The notes under the pieces are model-generated. The model made no database searches and was not told the origin of the DNA. It saw only the letters and a program-made list of their open reading frames with translations. Positions 1-8,765 of a stretch of DNA of 48,979 nt are shown one piece after another (within the stretch, counting starts at the first letter, position 1; every line of letters begins with the position of its first letter). Origin of the DNA: JAWXBT01 sp964523015 (GTDB lineage: Bacteria > Bdellovibrionota_C > UBA2361 > J135); the NCBI GenBank assembly GCA_964523015.1, contig CAZFXN010000015.1, forward strand, positions 1 through 48,979. Reading direction: 5' to 3'. A program made the position numbers and the translations under genes.

Positions 1-73
1 ATTATTCTTGTGTTAATATTAAATAGGAGTATTTTTAACCTAAATTTTACCTTTTTTATATTAAAAGGCCCAA

Positions 74-1516
74 ATGAATGATACATCGCTCAGAAAATTC
101 CTTGAAATCCCATATGACGAACTTGAGGAGCTAAATCTACAGGCTAAAGAGCGAGTTCAAAAACACACCGACCCCGATGAGCTAAAGGAACATTACCTAA
201 AATATCTAAAAGATACTCCCGCACTAAAAGCTGTGACCGTTTGTTTCTCAGATCTTGAGGGACGTTTTCACATGCTCGATTACGATAAAAAATTTCTGAT
301 CGATTCATATGACAACTTAACATTTGATGGGTCATCGATTCGTGGCTTCAGTGTCGTAAAGGAGTCGGATCTTAGATTGGCAATTGACTGGGGATCGTTT
401 CGCTGGATGCCGAGTGATATTTTTGGAGCTGGTAAAGTTATCACCTTTGGTCTTATCAAAGACAAAGATGGATCGAACTATCGCACCGATATGCGCGGGC
501 GATTAAAAGATCTGACGAATACTTTATGGCAAGATGGAAAGACAGTTGCCAATGTTGCTGTAGAAATTGAAGGGTTCCTTTTTGAGGGCGTTAATGCCGA
601 GCAAACTTTCACATCTCGTAAAGGATTTCAGTTTGTATCAAGTGGTGGATACTATCATTCTCTACCAAAAGATAAGTTAAGATTGTTTATTGATTCATTT
701 GCCGAAGCTCAAAGAGCGATGGGATTTGAAAATGAAAAAGATCATCCTGAAGTTGCACCATCTCAGTTTGAATTAAACTACAAATACTGCGACGCCCTTT
801 TGGCTGCTGATCAGATCCAGATCTATAAACTTCTGGCTCGTCAGATAGCGAATAGCATGGGGCTTACAGCATGCTTCTTGCCAAAACCAGTTGCTGGAAT
901 AAATGGTAGTGGCATGCACGCAAATATATCTTTATCAAAAAACGGCAAAAATATTTTCTATGAATCAAAGGGCCAAGATGGATTATCGGAGTATGCTTGG
1001 AACTTCGTTGATAGACTTTTAAACAATGCCAACGAGCTTTGCTTAGTGATGAATCCAAGTGTCAATGCCTATCGAAGATTAGATCCGCACTATGAAGCTC
1101 CAAACCAGATAAAGTCATCAGCAGTTGATAGAACTTCAATGATTAGAATTCCGCTAGGGAATGAAAAGTCAGCGCGGGTTGAAGTACGAACTGTTGCTCC
1201 AGATGCTGGACCGTACATGTTATTTTACTCACTTTTAAAGACTGGAATGGAGGGACCGATAACTGAGGCTCTTGATTCAGAGAGCCGAAGAACGAGAACT
1301 CGCTTTTTGCCATCGAACGTTCATGACGCCATACGCCATATGAAAGGAAGCGAGTACGCAAAGAGTCTCCTTTATGAGGAGGTTCATGATAAGTTCATTG
1401 AACTAAAGCAGGCTTCAGCGGATCGTTGTCCTAAGGAACTTGGAACAATGGTTAAGACCGAAGAGATTCTCTTTCATCATGAAGTAACGAATCAGCAAAT
1501 CTGGAAAAGATTCTAA
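74..1516 (+). CDS. glnA: Divergent glutamine synthetase family protein
   Basis: The 480-residue protein belongs to the type I glutamine synthetase fold, which ligates glutamate and ammonia using ATP in the cytoplasm. Visible landmarks are the FDGSSI loop (residues 84-89), a VEIEGFLFE strand in place of the usual E-x-E-FFLF (about 163-171), HPEVAPSQFEL (224-234), FLPKP (268-272) and NGSGMH (277-282). Departures from the family are N284 where a second His is usual after GSGMH, and DAGPYM where NPYL is expected. I see no NLYDLPP-type adenylylation tyrosine motif. An AAAGG-like ribosome site lies 5-6 bases before the ATG. The gene is monocistronic and converges on the next gene. It may be a true GlnA or a specialised gamma-glutamyl ligase; family assignment is firm, substrate is not. 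Confidence 0.85.
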   Translation: MNDTSLRKFLEIPYDELEELNLQAKERVQKHTDPDELKEHYLKYLKDTPALKAVTVCFSDLEGRFHMLDYDKKFLIDSYDNLTFDGSSIRGFSVVKESDLRLAIDWGSFRWMPSDIFGAGKVITFGLIKDKDGSNYRTDMRGRLKDLTNTLWQDGKTVANVAVEIEGFLFEGVNAEQTFTSRKGFQFVSSGGYYHSLPKDKLRLFIDSFAEAQRAMGFENEKDHPEVAPSQFELNYKYCDALLAADQIQIYKLLARQIANSMGLTACFLPKPVAGINGSGMHANISLSKNGKNIFYESKGQDGLSEYAWNFVDRLLNNANELCLVMNPSVNAYRRLDPHYEAPNQIKSSAVDRTSMIRIPLGNEKSARVEVRTVAPDAGPYMLFYSLLKTGMEGPITEALDSESRRTRTRFLPSNVHDAIRHMKGSEYAKSLLYEEVHDKFIELKQASADRCPKELGTMVKTEEILFHHEVTNQQIWKRF

Positions 1517-1563
1517 GTAATGTCAGGTCTCTAACGCCTATAAATGCCAACAAGATAAGCTAG

Positions 1564-1653
1564 TAGGATCGTAAATAAATTTAGAGAGGGCTTTCGGAGG
1601 CTTTAAGTGCACCCAGACTACGAAAGCCCTCTCTAAATTTATTTACGATCCTA
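1564..1653. terminator. 33-bp perfect inverted repeat between convergent genes, probable bidirectional terminator
   Basis: The arms at 1564-1596 and 1621-1653 are exact reverse complements of each other, with a 24-base loop. The GC-rich inner part (AGAGAGGGCTTTCG) is followed by an AT-rich tract in both directions, as in an intrinsic terminator. The right arm includes the last codons and stop of the minus-strand gene ending at 1643. The stem is much longer than a normal terminator. Confidence 0.8.
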
Positions 1654-4573
1654 GCAGTGCTCGATCTAGTTGAGAAAGTTGAGCAACTGAAAGTAAGTTT
1701 TCATTTACTAATTTATCAAATTCTTTTCGAGCAAGTAGTACGTCATTAGTATTGGCAAGAGCTTCAACTAACTTGATTCTGCATTCGACTGCTTCTGATG
1801 TATTGGTTTGGCAGGGAGCAACGGATTCAAGTAATCTTTCAGCTTTAAAAGGCAAAAAGAGATTCTTCATTTCAAAATAAAAACGGATCCTCTCTTTGGC
1901 TTCTTGGATAGTTTTTGCCTCAGAGTCTTTAACTACGGTTGAACTAAGGAGCGTTCTCATCGCGGTCTTTTCTCGACTTAGTAGCTTTCCCCAACTATCT
2001 AAACGTCCTGAACTCGCTAATTTCATCACTACACGCAGACAAGGAAGTGAGCCTCGACGCCAAGAATCCCACGGAACACTTAGATTAACCTTACATAAAG
2101 CATTACCGAGATTTAAAAAAGAATACTTCTCTTCGTTCTGAGTTAAATAGCGATTTATCAGTAGGTTCGATTCTGATTTTAAATTACTCTTTCGATTTTC
2201 ATCTCTATACAAAATAGAGAGTATATTCGTTGCAATTCCCATAAAAAAATCTTTTCCAGCTCGATATGATAAAGTTGGAAATTCTAAACTATGCCGACCA
2301 AACCCTGAGAAATAGTCACGCAAAAGTGGGGATTCGAAACTCAACAAATGCTCCGGTGATAAAACTTTTATTTCACTCAGCTCATCTTTAATTGACTTAG
2401 CTTCTAATCTGCTCTTCATTAAACTAAGTGAGGATTCAGTAATCTCAAAGTCACTACCTAGTAAAATCATATCGACTCCCAGTACGAAGAGTCGGGCAAA
2501 TGGAAATGCCTTAGAAAAATTATTTACTACAATTCCAATCGTTTCAATATTCATGTCATACGAGTGAAACCACTGCGCATAGATGCCACCAGGATGTAGT
2601 CTTGTTTTTGCTAAGGCATAAAATTCCTCAGCATATAACCGCTCAACTCCTGAGACCCAAGGGTTACTTGGCTCAGAAACTATGAGATCATACTGAGTTT
2701 CATTTTTACCAAAAACTCTATAGGCATCTCCTAAGATCCAATTTAGTTTTGGACTTTTTGAAATGCTATGATTTGCAAAATCAAAATATGGGGCAAATTT
2801 CCTAACAAACGGCGATATCTCTATGCAATCAATCCGTTTAATATCATCGTACAAAGAGAGTGAACCTAAAGTAATTCCAGTGCCAAATCCAATAACAGCA
2901 GCATCTCCACTTACAGAGGTTCTAAAAAGTGCGGGCAAGTGGCCGAGTAATCGGGTTGTAACTACATCACTACCATGAGTTGCCCCGTCGGATTTTCCAT
3001 TAACAAAGATTGAGCGAGAGAAATTAGCACCGAAGATCCCTGGGGTTGGAAGTGCATTTTCAACTATCGAGACTGATGTATTAGGATCATCTTTATAATC
3101 AACTAGTTTATTGTTCTGCAATTTTCCATTGTAAAAAGCAGTTGCACCGTTAAAGGTATCCTCCACTGCAGTTCTCATTCTCGCAGTACTTAATGCAAAA
3201 TACCGTTTATCCCAAGAGGTGACGGTAGTGATCATAAAAAGAAGCGTCGCCAATATTGCTAAGCTATTTATCGATCGATTTAACTTAAAATGACCAAATG
3301 GCAACGCAATTAGTACGGTGATATAAACAAGGACGTTACAAATTCTAAACAGATCATCAAGATCTAGGAGGTATAAAGATAAATACCCACCAAAAATAGC
3401 ACCCAACACACAGCCAATTGTGTTTAGTCCATATATCTGTCCAACTATAGCCCCTAAACGATCCGGTTTGGCACGAGCAGATCCAAATAGAAGAGGCAAG
3501 GTTCTACCCATTGCTCCAATTGGCAAAAGCGTGAGGAGTGAAAGAAGACAAAAAATAACAGTAAAATAAATATAAAAATTGGGGGTAACTGAGGTAAACA
3601 ATGAACGGACTACGTGAACAGCATAAGGCCAATAAGGGACGGTGAGATACAAGATTGCCAAAGAGCCTAGAACCAAAACTTGATTGATGAAGAGACTTCT
3701 TTTAGATACCTCATATTTAGATACAGAATAAGCACCAAGTGCAAGCATTAACACAAACGATGCGACGACCATTGAAAATGCATACTCTGAAGATCCAACT
3801 GAGATTCCAACCAATCTAACTAAAATGGTTTGAATCGAAATCGAATAAAGCCCAGCTAAAAAGGAGACAAATAGAATCTTTCTGTGAGTCAAAGTTGCAT
3901 CTATTTCTGATTTTTCTTTTTTTGTTACCTGTTTATTTGACAATGCATTCTGAGCAATTGCTATCTTAGGACCAACTAGATAAAGAAAAAGACCACATGC
4001 TATGTTTACAAAGGCCGTACTTAGCATGGTTAAGGGCAGGCCAAGTATTGGTAGTAAAATAAATCCGGCTGCAAGCGCTCCAATACAAGCACCTCCTGTA
4101 TTGGCTGCATAAATTTTAGCATGAAAAGTTGCTGAATCTGACAGATCACGAGATAACCCTTGAGTTAGTAGAGGTAGTGTTCCTCCCATAAGGATGGTAG
4201 GAAATCCCATGAGAAGAATTGAAACGAGAACATCTAACCACAAAGCACCAGAGTTATAGATGCCGCCCCAATTCCAAAGAGCTTTATAAAAGGTTGGAAA
4301 AAGAAGAGCCCAAAGTCCAATTGAAATTTCTGCTAACCCGCATATCTTAACTAAGAATGCACCCCCTATTTTCTTGGCAAATCTCTCTGTAACTTTTCCA
4401 AAGATATAGTAACCAAGGCAAAGGCCTCCCAAAAATACTGCTAGAATAATTGCAGTAGCTCGAGCCTCGCTTCCAACTATGTTGGCTAAATAGCGATGCC
4501 AGGTTACTTCATAAACAAGTCCTGTTGCACCGGTTAAAAAAATGGTGATTAAAATCGATAACCTCTTTGTCAC
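1643..4573 (-). CDS. Fused MFS-like membrane domain / spermidine synthase-like protein
   Basis: The 976-residue protein starts with about 12 or more hydrophobic segments (roughly residues 1-440). A soluble Rossmann methyltransferase-like domain of the spermidine synthase family follows, with the nucleotide loop GFGTGI and the typical block EPSNPWVSGVERLY plus EEFY. Another 200 or so residues lie downstream without a recognisable domain. This fused architecture is known in many bacteria; actual polyamine synthesis is unproven for most members and the substrate here is unknown. The start is GTG with AAGG seven bases upstream, four bases after the stop of the gene at 4578, so the two form an operon. 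The 3' end lies inside the long inverted repeat. Confidence 0.85.
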   Translation of the reverse strand: MTKRLSILITIFLTGATGLVYEVTWHRYLANIVGSEARATAIILAVFLGGLCLGYYIFGKVTERFAKKIGGAFLVKICGLAEISIGLWALLFPTFYKALWNWGGIYNSGALWLDVLVSILLMGFPTILMGGTLPLLTQGLSRDLSDSATFHAKIYAANTGGACIGALAAGFILLPILGLPLTMLSTAFVNIACGLFLYLVGPKIAIAQNALSNKQVTKKEKSEIDATLTHRKILFVSFLAGLYSISIQTILVRLVGISVGSSEYAFSMVVASFVLMLALGAYSVSKYEVSKRSLFINQVLVLGSLAILYLTVPYWPYAVHVVRSLFTSVTPNFYIYFTVIFCLLSLLTLLPIGAMGRTLPLLFGSARAKPDRLGAIVGQIYGLNTIGCVLGAIFGGYLSLYLLDLDDLFRICNVLVYITVLIALPFGHFKLNRSINSLAILATLLFMITTVTSWDKRYFALSTARMRTAVEDTFNGATAFYNGKLQNNKLVDYKDDPNTSVSIVENALPTPGIFGANFSRSIFVNGKSDGATHGSDVVTTRLLGHLPALFRTSVSGDAAVIGFGTGITLGSLSLYDDIKRIDCIEISPFVRKFAPYFDFANHSISKSPKLNWILGDAYRVFGKNETQYDLIVSEPSNPWVSGVERLYAEEFYALAKTRLHPGGIYAQWFHSYDMNIETIGIVVNNFSKAFPFARLFVLGVDMILLGSDFEITESSLSLMKSRLEAKSIKDELSEIKVLSPEHLLSFESPLLRDYFSGFGRHSLEFPTLSYRAGKDFFMGIATNILSILYRDENRKSNLKSESNLLINRYLTQNEEKYSFLNLGNALCKVNLSVPWDSWRRGSLPCLRVVMKLASSGRLDSWGKLLSREKTAMRTLLSSTVVKDSEAKTIQEAKERIRFYFEMKNLFLPFKAERLLESVAPCQTNTSEAVECRIKLVEALANTNDVLLARKEFDKLVNENLLSVAQLSQLDRALLGS

Positions 4574-4577
4574 GCTA

Positions 4578-5633
4578 TTACCTTATAATATGCTCAATAC
4601 CAAAGAGAAGACTAAAATCCGCCGTACTGCCTGATGGTGTTGGATTTTCCCGTAATAAAAACTCAAATATACTATTCTCGGATAGTTTATACTTGAGTCC
4701 CGTATCTAAATAAGTCGCATATCTTGGAAATCCTTCTATACTTTCAATAAGAGGAGAGGCTGCATAAAGAGCAGCATTTAATGAAAGTTTGTCATTGAGT
4801 GGATATTCTGCCCCGACAAACCCTTCAAAATGATTTGTTTCATAAGTAATGTTTTTAATTTCAGTATCGCCAAAGAAAATATATGCAGCTCCCCAATAAA
4901 TATAGAACTGGCTAATGGCTTTTGAACCAACAAGTCCTACCATTAAATCGATTGATTCTTGGCCGTAACTTTCTTTTGCTGCAGTTGGCAACCTAAGCTC
5001 TGTTAAGAGGCTCCATGCAGGACGAGCTTCGTCCCCATCTGTAATGGCATATTTACTTGATAATGTAAGATCGCCTGCTTCTACGCCTGTCTCAAGAATA
5101 GCAAATCCAGAATCATCTTTATTAAGACCAAACATCCCAAATCTATCCTCCTCATAATTTTCTCTACCACCACGTGGCAATCCCAAGGTTTGGTGGAAAT
5201 CATCTACAAAGGAATCTAAATATCCACCACCTCTCCAAATAAATGGGAGTCGGAAGGAAACCTCTAAGGAGTCAGTAGCTCCATAAGCTAGTTCAAAATT
5301 AGTTACACGATATTCTCCATCTATTGTGTATTCTCCCTCCTTTTGAATGAATGTGTTTGTAACAATATAATTTGCTTTTAATTTGTGCTCTCCCTTCTCT
5401 ATCCCACTTGGTGACATCGGTCGAAAGGAGAGGTGATTTAAAGCCAATGGAAATTGATTATCAAATTCAGAGAGACCGAGACCCCAGTTTTTATATGAAT
5501 CATTTGCAAATAAATTTCTTTGCATAGAATATAAAAACAATGAAAATAGAAAAAAAGAAGTCGAAAAACACTTGAGCAATCTACTCAGGTGATAAAACAA
5601 TGGCTGATTTAGATTCTTAAAGATTCTGCTCAT
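4578..5633 (-). CDS. Predicted outer-membrane beta-barrel, DUF3187-like
   Basis: The 351-residue protein has a long N-terminal region with a hydrophobic stretch (about residues 24-36) ending near LFA, consistent with a signal peptide. The rest alternates polar and hydrophobic residues as beta-barrels do. The block with FHQTLGLPRGGRE resembles DUF3187, a family of predicted outer-membrane proteins of unknown role; I recall this from the family pattern and could not search it. It is the first gene of a two-gene operon with the MFS/spermidine-synthase fusion, which suggests a shared envelope role. Function is unknown. Confidence 0.6.
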   Translation of the reverse strand: MSRIFKNLNQPLFYHLSRLLKCFSTSFFLFSLFLYSMQRNLFANDSYKNWGLGLSEFDNQFPLALNHLSFRPMSPSGIEKGEHKLKANYIVTNTFIQKEGEYTIDGEYRVTNFELAYGATDSLEVSFRLPFIWRGGGYLDSFVDDFHQTLGLPRGGRENYEEDRFGMFGLNKDDSGFAILETGVEAGDLTLSSKYAITDGDEARPAWSLLTELRLPTAAKESYGQESIDLMVGLVGSKAISQFYIYWGAAYIFFGDTEIKNITYETNHFEGFVGAEYPLNDKLSLNAALYAASPLIESIEGFPRYATYLDTGLKYKLSENSIFEFLLRENPTPSGSTADFSLLFGIEHIIR

Positions 5634-5730
5634 AATATACTTAAAGCTAAGACAGGCGAGTTACAATTGATTTATGCCCTATGAAAACAAGCTAGCCTAA
5701 CCAATAGAGCCGACTTGAGATAGTAGAAAA

Positions 5731-5826
5731 ATGAAAGGTGTCGTATATTCAGCCATGGCTGTTTTTGCTATGCTCTGCTGGGCTATCTTTCATGTAATAA
5801 TTTATTATGAGGTCATCTTTGTTTAA
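5731..5826 (+). CDS. Possible 31-residue single-span membrane peptide
   Basis: An ATG at 5731 opens a 31-codon frame encoding an almost wholly hydrophobic peptide (it contains AVFAMLCWAIFHVIIYY) with one charged residue at position 2 and one near the end. It overlaps the first 20 bases of the UbiA-like gene in another frame, so it could be a coupled small membrane protein or leader peptide. There is no strong ribosome site. This rests on hydrophobicity and position only. Confidence 0.3.
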   Translation: MKGVVYSAMAVFAMLCWAIFHVIIYYEVIFV

Positions 5827-6691
5827 AAATATTATCAAAGCTCTTAGAATTCATCAGTGGGTAAAAAATATCCTTATCTTTGTCCCTTTATTTTTAGCTC
5901 ATAAGTTTAATGACCCTGAACTAGTTACTAAATCTCTTATCTCTTTCGTTTCTTTCTGTTTTTGTGCCTCTGCCTTTTACATATTTAATGATCTTACAGA
6001 TCTTACTTCCGATCGATCTCATCCAACTAAAAAAGGTCGTCCATTTGCTTCAGGAGCCCTCTCAATTGGAACAGGGATAATGCTTATACCGATATTACTC
6101 GGCATCAGCCTCCTGTTAGCATTAAGGGTAGACCCATATTTTTTTAACGCATTAATTGGGTATGCAATTCTAACCGGACTCTATTCATCTATAATTAAAA
6201 AAATAGTAATTCTTGATGTGGTAGTGCTCGCTTCGTTTTATGCTATTCGACTTTTTGCAGGTGCTCTTGCAGTTAGAGTTGAGATCTCTGAATGGCTTCT
6301 CGCATTTTCTATGTTTTTATTTCTCTCTCTCGCGTTTGCAAAGAGACACTCTGAGCTCTTTGCGATGCGAGCACGTAAGCAGAACGAGGCAAAGGGGAGA
6401 GGATATGTTGCTTCTGACTTAGAGCAAGTTTCTCAGCTTGGATCTACCAGTGGTTATATCTCTGTGTTGGTTATGGCTCTCTATGTTAGTAGTAGCGAAG
6501 TAGCCTCTCTATACTCATCTCCAAGAACACTATGGCTAATATGTCCTTTATTACTTTATTGGATCGGGCGAATTTGGATCCTTGCTCATAGAGGGGCCTT
6601 ACATGAAGATCCAATCATATTTGCACTGAAAGATAAGGCCAGCTATATAGTAGGAATTCTAGCTATTATGATAACCTTACTGGCCATCTAA
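5807..6691 (+). CDS. UbiA-family prenyltransferase, DPPR synthase-like
   Basis: The 294-residue polytopic membrane protein has the UbiA prenyl-diphosphate site NDLTD-x3-DR (about residues 60-69), followed by HPTKKGRP as in decaprenyl-phosphate phosphoribosyltransferases (Rv3806c type). That enzyme transfers 5-phosphoribose from PRPP to polyprenyl phosphate at the inner membrane, the first lipid step toward polyprenyl-phosphoryl arabinose. The next two genes, 10 and 6 bases apart, resemble DprE1 and DprE2, the epimerase pair of the same pathway, which makes this assignment much stronger than sequence alone. No phosphatase for the intermediate is seen nearby. Confidence 0.85.
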   Translation: MRSSLFKNIIKALRIHQWVKNILIFVPLFLAHKFNDPELVTKSLISFVSFCFCASAFYIFNDLTDLTSDRSHPTKKGRPFASGALSIGTGIMLIPILLGISLLLALRVDPYFFNALIGYAILTGLYSSIIKKIVILDVVVLASFYAIRLFAGALAVRVEISEWLLAFSMFLFLSLAFAKRHSELFAMRARKQNEAKGRGYVASDLEQVSQLGSTSGYISVLVMALYVSSSEVASLYSSPRTLWLICPLLLYWIGRIWILAHRGALHEDPIIFALKDKASYIVGILAIMITLLAI

Positions 6692-6701
6692 TATCGACAT
6701 C

Positions 6702-8006
6702 ATGACTCTTGAATCTTGGGGCAGATACCCTAAATCAACATCCACCGATATTGTCCACTTCTCATGGCCTTTCAGTGAACTACCTAAAGATCGCAAATCT
6801 TTTATCTCTCATGGACAAGGGCGAAGTTACGGAGATGCATGTCTTAATAATTCAGGAACTGTACTAAGCACAAAATTATTAAACAGGCTTATCTCGTTTA
6901 ATTCTGAAACTGGATTGCTGCGCTGCGAAGCTGGCATCAGCTTATCTGACATCTTAAAATTTTCAGTTCCTCTGGGATGGTTTTTACCTGTAACTCCAGG
7001 CACAAAATTTGTCTCGATAGGTGGAGCAATTGCAAATGATATTCATGGCAAGAATCATCATGTCTCAGGAAACTTTGGGCATCACGTTGAACAGTTTGAA
7101 CTTCTTCGCTCTGACGGTCAAAGATTAATCTGCTCTCCTAAAAAAAACAGTGAGTATTTCTACGCTACAATCGGAGGGCTTGGCCTTACTGGCTTGATAA
7201 TTTGGGCAGATGTGCGACTAAAAAAAATATCTGGGCCATTTATAAAAATGGACTCGATTAAGTTTTCATCACTTAAAGAGTTTTTTGAGATATCAAGGGC
7301 TTCAGATAAGGATAGTGAATATACTGTTGCCTGGCTTGACTGTGTAGCATCCGGCGATCAGTTTGGACGTGGGATATTTATGAAAGGTGACCACTCCGAT
7401 CGAAAAGGCAGGGACAAAGATGCCTATAAATCAGGATTTCTAACTGTCCCTTTTGATTTTCCTAATTGGGCTCTAAACTCAACTTCTGTTAAGGCTTTCA
7501 ACACTCTTTATTACAATAAACAGCAGACTAAAAGTGTAACAAAGACCGTTCATTACGATCCATTCTTTTATCCACTTGATTCAGTTTCTAATTGGAATCG
7601 TATTTATGGCAAAGATGGATTTCTTCAATTTCAATGCATAGTTCCTAAAGTGGATGGCGAAGAGGCAATCAATTTAATTCTGAAAGAAATCGTGTCTGCA
7701 CAAAGTGCTTCTTTCTTAGCCGTACTAAAAGAATTTGGAGACAAAGAGTCACTTGGATTAATGTCATTTCCAAGGGAAGGGATTACTCTTTGTTTAGATT
7801 TTGCTTTTCGTGGCGAAGAAACTTTAAAACTCTTTCGAAAACTTCATGATATTGTTTTTGATAATGGTGGGGCAATTTATCCAGCAAAAGATGCTTGCAT
7901 GACAGAGAATGAGTTTAGATCATGTTTTCCTAAGCTACAGGAGTTTACCAAATATGTAGATCCAAAATTTTGCTCCGATCTCTGGAGAAGGGTAACAGAT
8001 AAATAA
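6702..8006 (+). CDS. FAD-dependent oxidoreductase, DprE1-like
   Basis: The 434-residue protein has the FAD-binding fold of the vanillyl-alcohol oxidase type. The GQGRSYGDACLN motif (about residues 39-50) matches the FAD loop of decaprenylphosphoryl-beta-D-ribose oxidase. GGAIANDIHGKNHH and GGLGLTG (about 159-165) are further landmarks of this family. In the known pathway DprE1 oxidises the 2'-OH of polyprenylphosphoryl ribose to the keto intermediate, which DprE2 then reduces. The gene sits between the UbiA-like and SDR genes, in the expected company. No clear Shine-Dalgarno sequence precedes the ATG, so translation may be coupled to the upstream gene. Confidence 0.85.
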   Translation: MTLESWGRYPKSTSTDIVHFSWPFSELPKDRKSFISHGQGRSYGDACLNNSGTVLSTKLLNRLISFNSETGLLRCEAGISLSDILKFSVPLGWFLPVTPGTKFVSIGGAIANDIHGKNHHVSGNFGHHVEQFELLRSDGQRLICSPKKNSEYFYATIGGLGLTGLIIWADVRLKKISGPFIKMDSIKFSSLKEFFEISRASDKDSEYTVAWLDCVASGDQFGRGIFMKGDHSDRKGRDKDAYKSGFLTVPFDFPNWALNSTSVKAFNTLYYNKQQTKSVTKTVHYDPFFYPLDSVSNWNRIYGKDGFLQFQCIVPKVDGEEAINLILKEIVSAQSASFLAVLKEFGDKESLGLMSFPREGITLCLDFAFRGEETLKLFRKLHDIVFDNGGAIYPAKDACMTENEFRSCFPKLQEFTKYVDPKFCSDLWRRVTDK

Positions 8007-8024
8007 CTAAGCATGGAGTTTCCT

Positions 8025-8765
8025 ATGAGTCGTAAAATAGTTATCTTTGGCGCAACCTCTGCAATGGCTATGGAATCTGCTAAAATTTGGGCCACCAGAA
8101 AATCAGAGCTATGCTTAATTGCCAGATCAAAAGAGAAACTTGAAGTCTTAAAAAAGGATCTTATTACTCGCGGGGCATTGAAAGTTTCTATTCTTACCTC
8201 AGATTTAAGCGAGATACAAAAACATCAAGAGATACTTTCTAAAGTTTATACGGATTTGCCAGAGCTTGATACTGTGCTTATAGCTTACGGGACACTGAGC
8301 GATCAAAAAAAATGCCAAAAATCATCTGAGGAAACTCTTAGTGAATTAACAATAAATTTTCTAAGTGTGATTTCTTTAGTTACCAACCTGGCCAATCATT
8401 TTGAAAAAAGAGGGCAGGGAGACATCGCAGTTATAACCTCAGTTGCAGGAGATCGGGGCAGGCAAAGTAATTATGTGTACGGCACAGCTAAAGGTGGCCT
8501 CTCTATTTTTCTTCAAGGCCTTAGAAATAGATTTGGAAAGACTAAGATTAACATTATCGATATTCGACCTGGATTTACAGATACTCCAATGACTGCTGAT
8601 ATTCAAAAAGGACCTTTGTTTGTCAGTGCTGCTGTTGTTGGAAAAGGAATCGTAGAAGCGATCGATAAGAAGAAAGAGATTGTTTATTTGCCATGGTTTT
8701 GGCGTTTTATAATGCTTATTATTCGGTCAATCCCAGAAAGTATATTTAAAAAGATGAGTCTTTAG
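8025..8765 (+). CDS. Short-chain dehydrogenase, DprE2-like
   Basis: I place the start at the ATG at 8025 (246 residues) because GGAG lies six bases before it; an in-frame ATG at 8013 would add four residues without a ribosome site. The protein has an SDR nucleotide loop (GATSAMA, near the N-terminus) and a catalytic Ser followed by YGTAK (Tyr and Lys). In the DprE1/DprE2 pair this enzyme reduces the keto sugar to the arabinose lipid using NADH or NADPH. It closes the three-gene operon, and its stop overlaps by four bases the stop of the convergent methyltransferase. Confidence 0.82.
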   Translation: MSRKIVIFGATSAMAMESAKIWATRKSELCLIARSKEKLEVLKKDLITRGALKVSILTSDLSEIQKHQEILSKVYTDLPELDTVLIAYGTLSDQKKCQKSSEETLSELTINFLSVISLVTNLANHFEKRGQGDIAVITSVAGDRGRQSNYVYGTAKGGLSIFLQGLRNRFGKTKINIIDIRPGFTDTPMTADIQKGPLFVSAAVVGKGIVEAIDKKKEIVYLPWFWRFIMLIIRSIPESIFKKMSL

